A DNA stretch of 64,000 bases from Cyanoderma ruficeps (Eukaryota > Chordata > Aves > Passeriformes > Timaliidae): contig VZDJ01000056.1 in NCBI GenBank assembly GCA_008694505.1, positions 10,683,903 through 10,747,902 on the forward strand, written 5' to 3'. Below, one piece after another: positions 58,476 to 64,000 of the stretch (positions within the stretch are counted from its first letter, which is position 1; every line of letters starts with the position of its first letter). A program made the position numbers and the translations under genes. The notes under the pieces are model-generated. The model was not told the origin of the DNA, ran no database searches, and saw only the letters and a program-made list of their open reading frames with translations.

Positions 58476-58930
58476 ATCAGGAAATTGAAGAAAATCTGGT
58501 ATTTCTCAGATATTCATCTGGCAAAAATAATAAAAAAAAAAAGTCATTTTAAATGTAGCTTTTACAAAAGGTTTGGAGTGCAGTTTAATTTCGAATTGAC
58601 ATTTACTGAGTGCTTTCTTCTTCTTTTTTTTTTTCTTTTATCAGCAAAACAGGACTGTGCTTCTGTGAGCCCAGAGTCCAGCTGAGTTCAGGTCCTATCT
58701 GCAGAGCCACAGGAAGCAGAGCCTGAGCACAGACACAAATAAGATAATTTGAAATATATTTGCATCTGGAGACATTCTGCTTTGTTTTGCTCTATCAGAA
58801 GTCCTAAAGGTTTGTGATTGCAGGTGGTATTTGGTGTGCTAGAAATCGTCTGCTGCACAGTTGCCCCACTTACCTCTCTGTCCTTATTTCATTTTTCCTG
58901 TGGAAGGGATGGAGCTGTAGGTCATGGAAT
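58476..58930. other. unassigned intergenic sequence
   Basis: A run of A (58530-58541) and a run of T (58622-58634) are present. No gene is seen. Confidence 0.5.
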
Positions 58931-58934
58931 CCTC

Positions 58935-59240
58935 ACAGAATCACACAATGGTCTGGATGGAAAAAAGAACTTAAAAATCATCTCATTCCACCCAGCCATG
59001 GGCTGGGACACTTCCCACTATCCCAGGGTGCTCCAGTCTGGCCTTGGACACTTGCAGGATCCAGGGGCAGCCACAGCTGCTCTGGGAATTCCATCCCAGC
59101 CTCTCCCCACCCTCCCAGGGTGGAATTTCTTCCCAGGATCCCATCAAACCCTACCCAGTGACAGTCCAAAGCCATTCCCTGCTGTCCTGTCTCCCTTGTC
59201 AAACGTCCCTCTCCAGCACTGGGGGAGTCTGAAACCACCG
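58935..59240 (-). mobile_element. CR1 LINE 3' end, passerine-type
   Basis: 'cacagaatcacacaatggtc', 'tggatggaaaaaagaactta', 'gggctgggacacttcccact', 'gccttggacacttgcaggat' and 'ccaggggcagccacagctgc' in inverted order. A deletion removes the usual 'gctccaagccccaatgtccaacct' stretch near 59031-59036. Confidence 0.92.
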
Positions 59241-60960
59241 AGTGAACTTTGCCCTCTCACGTCCCTGCTCCAGGGGAGTCCCAGCAGTGCCAGGGCCCCG
59301 TGCTGGCTCCAACACACAACAAATCCAACCAGAGCCCAAAGTTATGGAAACAACAGAGCAAGACCTGCTGCAGGACTGGATCAGGGCGTTTGAATTTCGC
59401 AGGAGCAGCTGGTGCCAGTCTCTTCCTGTGAAATGCCATTTTATTCCTCAGTTTTGATCACTCTGCCTCGCTCAGCATTGGCCTTTTCTTTAGCGCCAGC
59501 CCTTCTTACATGTGTAGCACCTAAATTAGTGCAGGTAAATACCTGAAATTATTACCTCATCTTCAGGATCTTTTTGTATGATCTTTAATGTTTTATTTCT
59601 TTTCTCCCCCGTGCACGGTCTGACAAGTTTTTTTCTAGTTAGCCCAGGAGAGTTTCCCCAGCACACTCATGCTTTTTATGCTTTCATCTTTTCTCTTAAT
59701 CTGGTTTATCTATATTCCTCTTCCTTTAGCCTTGTTATTTATGTTTCACAGGCTGGATATTTACTTCAGGGATAAGTCATCCCTGGTTTTTTTTGGTTTT
59801 TTTTAGAAAACATACTTCTCTTTTATTAAAAAAACCCCATCCTGTCAAAGGTTGCAATACCATAACTCAGAGAAACCAAATTCCTTCCATTTCCTACAAA
59901 GCCTACATTTTAATTAGATGATGTTTTCTTTTTATATTGTCAGAGAATAAAGTTTAAGACAATATTCTTCAATACTTTATGCTTTCAATAAATAATTTAT
60001 ACCGAGGTATATCCTAAGCTACACTGGCTGCTTGCTTTTCAAGGGCAAGGACTCTGCAGAAGGAGAACAGTATCCATAAATATTCTAAAAAAGAGATATT
60101 TAAAGGAAACAAATGCAAAGGAAGCTGCTACAAGCAGAACTTTGGAAACCAGATTGCAAAAACTGTATGATAATTTTGATCACTATCAGACTTGAAGCTG
60201 ATATCTGGGTCATGTTTACAACAGCATTTTCTCTCTGTAGACTTGAGAGTTTTAGGAAAGAAAAATGTTTAAAAAATGGACTAAAAGACAAAAAAAAAAG
60301 CTGAGGAGTATAAATTTCCTTAGCAGGTTTTCCTTGGAGCTGCAAAGTGCATGGGGTGGCCTTGGTCAAAGAAATGGAGAACCTCAAATTCACCTGCACT
60401 GCTTTGAATATTCTAATTTCCAACTGCTTTCAAAAGGCTTTTCAAAAAATAAACAGATATCCTGAACTTCCTGACCTGAACCGTAGGAGCAAAACTCTTT
60501 AAACCCAAAGTTTAGGCTTAGGACCAGTGGAAACAATGATAAAACAATTAGGAAAAAATAATCAGCTGCAACGGAGTGATCTTCTGAGTCCATGGATTAA
60601 CAATTCCCCTTCCTATTTAGAGATGCAACGTTTTCAAACAAACATTTTGACCCAGTTTTTGCCCGTTGCTTATGCAACCTCTGATGCTGAATCAAAATCC
60701 TCGTGCTCAATGTTTAGTGGATGAGGTCGCACATCCTCCTCCTTTACTAGGTGCATTTCGTTTGAGGAAAATTCCCTTGATTTTCCATGCTGCTGTAAAA
60801 ATCCAATAAGTAATTACACAGCAGAGCCATTCCTAATGCCACCTTGTATTTGCATTAATAAATGATGTATTTTTATAAATTAATGCCTGGTTCCAGTATC
60901 TATAACCCCCAACCTTCCTGGAACACCTTCACCCTGCACTGTGCAAATCTTTGTGCACCC
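59241..60960. other. unassigned, AT-rich intergenic sequence
   Basis: 59.5-60.95 kb is AT-rich and free of recognised repeats. No coding signal. Confidence 0.45.
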
Positions 60961-60964
60961 TTCT

Positions 60965-61112
60965 TTTATTTATATATATATAATTATTACTATTATTATT
61001 TAAATTTTTTATTTAAATTTTGGGGAGGTTTTTTTGGTTGGTTTTTGGTTTTTTTGTCTTTTGTTGTTTTGGTGGTGGTGGTGGTTTTTGGGTTTGTTTT
61101 TTTTTTGTCTCC
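60965..61112. repeat. AT-rich then T/G-rich low-complexity tract
   Basis: (TA)n/(TTA)n-like sequence at 60965-61020 is followed by T/G-only low complexity at 61021-61112, including (GGT)4-5 at 61071-61084. It supports an artefactual hydrophobic open frame at 60862-61233. Confidence 0.9.
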
Positions 61113-62738
61113 AAGACATTTCTTTAAAAATTGTGCAGGTTTTCTGACTCTCCAAGTTGGGTTTGGAGTGTGCTGGCTCCTGGTTTCGATTTCAGACTCA
61201 GCGGTTTGTCACAACCAGCTGCAATTAGAATAAATCCTTCAGCTTGGGGAAGGTGACAGAGCCAAGGAGCTGATTGCAGAGGACGGGTGACATTTGCCTC
61301 TGGTTTGTGCCACAAATTAAAAGGTGACGTTAATAATCAGTCATTCAAGAACCAGCATTAAAATGAGAGTTTATCCCAACCTTTTGCCATCCTGCATCAT
61401 TAGGAATCTGCATAGTGAAATGATTAGCTCATGTTGCTCACTGATTGTCATCCAGGAATTCACAGATAAATATAACTCTGAGTAATTTTTGCAAGGGAAC
61501 GTCCCTTTTTAGGGTAAATTATTGCTTTTATTGATGCATGTTTACTCCCTGACTTCTCTGGTCACGGCTTTGAGGCATCACCTTGTAATAATGGCAAAAA
61601 TTAAGTACCTTGGAAATTCTGTGTTGGCTTTGATTCCTTGGGTCATCTGCTGGGTGTGGAGCTCACACCTCCAGAGAGGACCCAGAGGAAATTTGTCCTC
61701 CCAGGGTGCAGAATCATTCTGTCTGCACTGAGATCTCACTTCCCTTGACATGCACGAGGTGACGGATGGGAATTTTCTTAGCTAAAACCGAATCTTCTCC
61801 AGTGAGGAGATGGTTTGAATACTGAAACTGTGATATACACACACTCAGCCACCCCGTGAGCCTGCAATCCCATCTCCAGTTAAAATCACCCCCATCTAAA
61901 GCTCTGCAAGACCAATTTCAGCCTGAGCAAAATTTACACTGCCCTGATTTTTATTTTTTTTTTTTTTGGACTCATTAAAAAGCAAGCCCAACACAACTTT
62001 ACGTACAGAGAAGTTAGCGGAAATAAATCGCTGAAGTTTTGCCCACTGCTAAAAAACCAGGGATCCATTTTACCAGCTCAATCACATGTTGAAATAGGTT
62101 TTCACTGCAGTTTGTAGCATGATGTACAAAGTGATGAGGCCCCATAAAGCAGATGCTCGAGGCTCAGGACACAAATATTAGAGAGAAGATGTTACATTTT
62201 TATTTAAGTGCAGCTATGTATGGCTAAATGGGGGGAAGGCGCTGAGTGCAACGTAATGAATGATATGGCAAATGCACTGCAGTGCAAATAAACCATTAGG
62301 AGTTACACTTCATTTTCATCAGGCACTCAGCTCATATTCCCCCTGCACTTTGGAGAGACCCAACAAATAAAAGCATGGCAGAGTGCTTTGCATGCAGTTC
62401 AGGCAGAGCTCAGCACGCAGCTCAGCCCCCGTGGATTTTTATGGGAAGCGCATAAGCAGCCTGAAAACCACAGGATATTTATATTGATTGTCACTTGGAA
62501 GGGAGAATTTGGAAGTTGTTGCTCACTAGGAAGAGCTGGGGCAATGGGGGTGATCCCTGCTGAAGGAGGGAACTCACTCAAGAGAGGGAACCCAAGGATC
62601 TGTGCCCTCACACACCATGGGGTGTTGAGGGACAGTCCTGTTGGATGCTGTCCTACCCCACAGTCCTCGAGGCCTTTCCTCTCCTTCCTGGTCCAAAGGG
62701 CTTAAAAAGTGAATTTCTGTTGCTCTTCCAGACACGTT
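61113..62738. other. unassigned, AT-rich candidate regulatory block
   Basis: 61.3-61.5 kb and 62.0-62.4 kb are repeat-free and AT-rich, with ATTA-core words. A run of 15 T lies at about 61951-61968. No gene. Regulatory potential is inference only. Confidence 0.4.
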
Positions 62739-62751
62739 CTCCTTGAAAATT

Positions 62752-62828
62752 CTCCTGCCCATGGCAAGGACCTGGACAATCTTAACTTAACCCAGCCCAA
62801 GCCATCCCATCACTCTGTGATTCTTCAG
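62752..62828 (+). mobile_element. CR1 LINE 3' terminal fragment, diverged
   Basis: 'ctgcccatggcaaggacctg', 'gacaatcttaacttaaccca' and 'gccatcccatcactctgtga' resemble the CR1 end CTGCCCATGGCAGGGGGTTGGAACTGGATGATCTTTAAGG...CCATTCTGTGATTCT. It is diverged, with about 75 bases left. Confidence 0.75.
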
Positions 62829-64000
62829 CAACAACACCACATCTCACACCCACCGAGGTGCTGGATGGCTTAAAAGCTTCATGTGCAGTCAAAAGCAGCT
62901 TTTTTGGGGAGGCAAAAGAACAATCCTTGGGGGTGATTACACAGGAGGTAAACAAAAGCTAGAGTTTTGAGTACAGAACTTTATTTTGCACAACAGAGAG
63001 CCCTTTATTTTATTTTATTGCTTTAAGCAATTGTGCCCCAGTAACTCCCCCCAGTCACACCAGTCTGGGGCCTGGTGGACGTCCTCACGGCAGCAACACT
63101 ACAGCTTTTATTTGTGGAAGTGGGACCTGTCCTGCAGGCAGGGGGTTGATGTCACAGCTCATTTCACACACTTTATTAATTGCACCTTCAGCAGCCACAG
63201 CTTTTGGTCTGATCTGGGCTGGAAGGAAAGACTGAGAGAGCAGGAGAAGCAAAACAGGCCCCGTGCTCCATTGCAGACAATGCACTCCCAGGCAGGCTCA
63301 CGCAGCTGTAATATGATATTTGTATTTAACACTGGGGGATATTTAAATATCTATTGTTAACACATCGCTTGGGAGCCAAGAACCAGGAAGAAGAACACGA
63401 GGAGCCTCAGAGCCTAATGATGGCCCTCGGTGCAGTGGGTGGGAGGTGTTTGTAAACAATGAGTTAATCAAGTGATCAAGGGCGACAACTGCTCATTTTG
63501 CCTCCGTGGAAAGGCTGGGCTGTGGAAAGAGATCAGATAAATGCATTTTTATATCGTTGTTACGTATCTCTGTGCATTGCAAACATATAATACACACACA
63601 TTGTGTAGATACATAGATAAATGCAGAGATAATTATACCTGCATCTGTTTATGCATCTCATTTCCATCCCTTCAGGCAACATCTGCCCCTGCCCCTGACT
63701 GTGCCTGTGATCATCTCAATTACCAGGATGCACTTTGCTTTGGGATGGATCCAGGGTGAATAGAGGTGACTGGGATTCCCCTCAACATTGTCAAACCCCA
63801 CTGAAGCTGTGGGATGAAACCTGGTGGATTTATTTTAGGCTAGTGCAGGTACTCTGTTGGCCACCTAAGGAAGAGCAGCACTGGGCTGTGTCTGGCCTGG
63901 GGAGCACTTGGATGTAAGGTAGGGAGGAGTTTTGTGAATTTTTTACGTGCTATAATTGTTAGAGACTGGGAAATGGGGTCTGTGGCAGGTCCAGCCTTGC
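62829..64000. other. unassigned intergenic sequence to window end
   Basis: On the minus strand clustered AATAAA words occur near 62979-63023. They could mark the 3' end of a transcript or a decayed LTR, but nothing upstream supports a gene. The rest is unremarkable. Confidence 0.45.

Noticed and set aside
1..64000. tRNA, rRNA, snRNA, riboswitch, operon-type promoter, replication origin or CRISPR array
   Set aside because: No cloverleaf-type boxes, no direct-repeat/spacer arrays and no bacterial-type signals were seen. The repeat content shows this is vertebrate nuclear DNA.

Overview
This window is vertebrate nuclear DNA from a bird, most likely a passerine. It is AT-rich, carries about two dozen fragments of the avian/reptilian LINE CR1 (several of the young type with a conserved 3' end), and contains several endogenous-retrovirus LTRs of kinds I recognise from songbird genomes. 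I found no protein-coding gene, exon, tRNA, rRNA or CRISPR array that I can support. It reads as a gene-poor intergenic block or the inside of very large introns. The longest open frames all fall on repeats, low-complexity tracts or chance open sequence. Unknown bases (N) occur at 2624 and 28001.

Layout. 1-7.1 kb: mostly unassigned sequence, a 220-bp polypyrimidine tract (2.4-2.63 kb), three CR1 pieces, and at 6.47-7.08 kb a decayed reverse-transcriptase segment of L1 type, which is unusual for a bird. 7.5-15.2 kb: CR1 copies, a pair of about 300-bp direct repeats (9.06 and 10.95 kb) that I cannot assign, a degenerate 101-bp tandem duplication, and the first solo LTR (14.57-15.0 kb). 15.2-25 kb: AT-rich sequence with two CR1 copies. 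25.28-27.12 kb: a compact cluster of an ERVK-like LTR, a CpG-dense segment, a second LTR and a ten-unit 59-bp minisatellite. 28.9-41.2 kb: CR1 pieces, including one with a perfect 19-bp-arm hairpin at its tail, separated by long AT-rich stretches. 41.55-43.15 kb: a second LTR related to the 14.6-kb one, a nearly perfect 70-bp tandem duplication, and a GGAGAA hexamer array. 44.3-47.5 kb: diverged CR1, including an old reverse-transcriptase segment. 48-64 kb: AT-rich sequence with CR1 fragments, a G-rich 39-bp tandem repeat (53.27 kb) and a solo LTR (56.33-56.87 kb).

No genes act together here. The functional content, if any, would be distal regulatory sequence in the unassigned AT-rich stretches, which needs cross-species alignment to show. 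The most notable items are the L1-like relic, the CR1 hairpin, the unassigned paired repeat, the LTR/CpG/minisatellite cluster and the G-quadruplex-type tandem repeat. Family assignments rest on recalled consensus patterns, not a database search, and boundaries are approximate, usually to within 10-30 bases.
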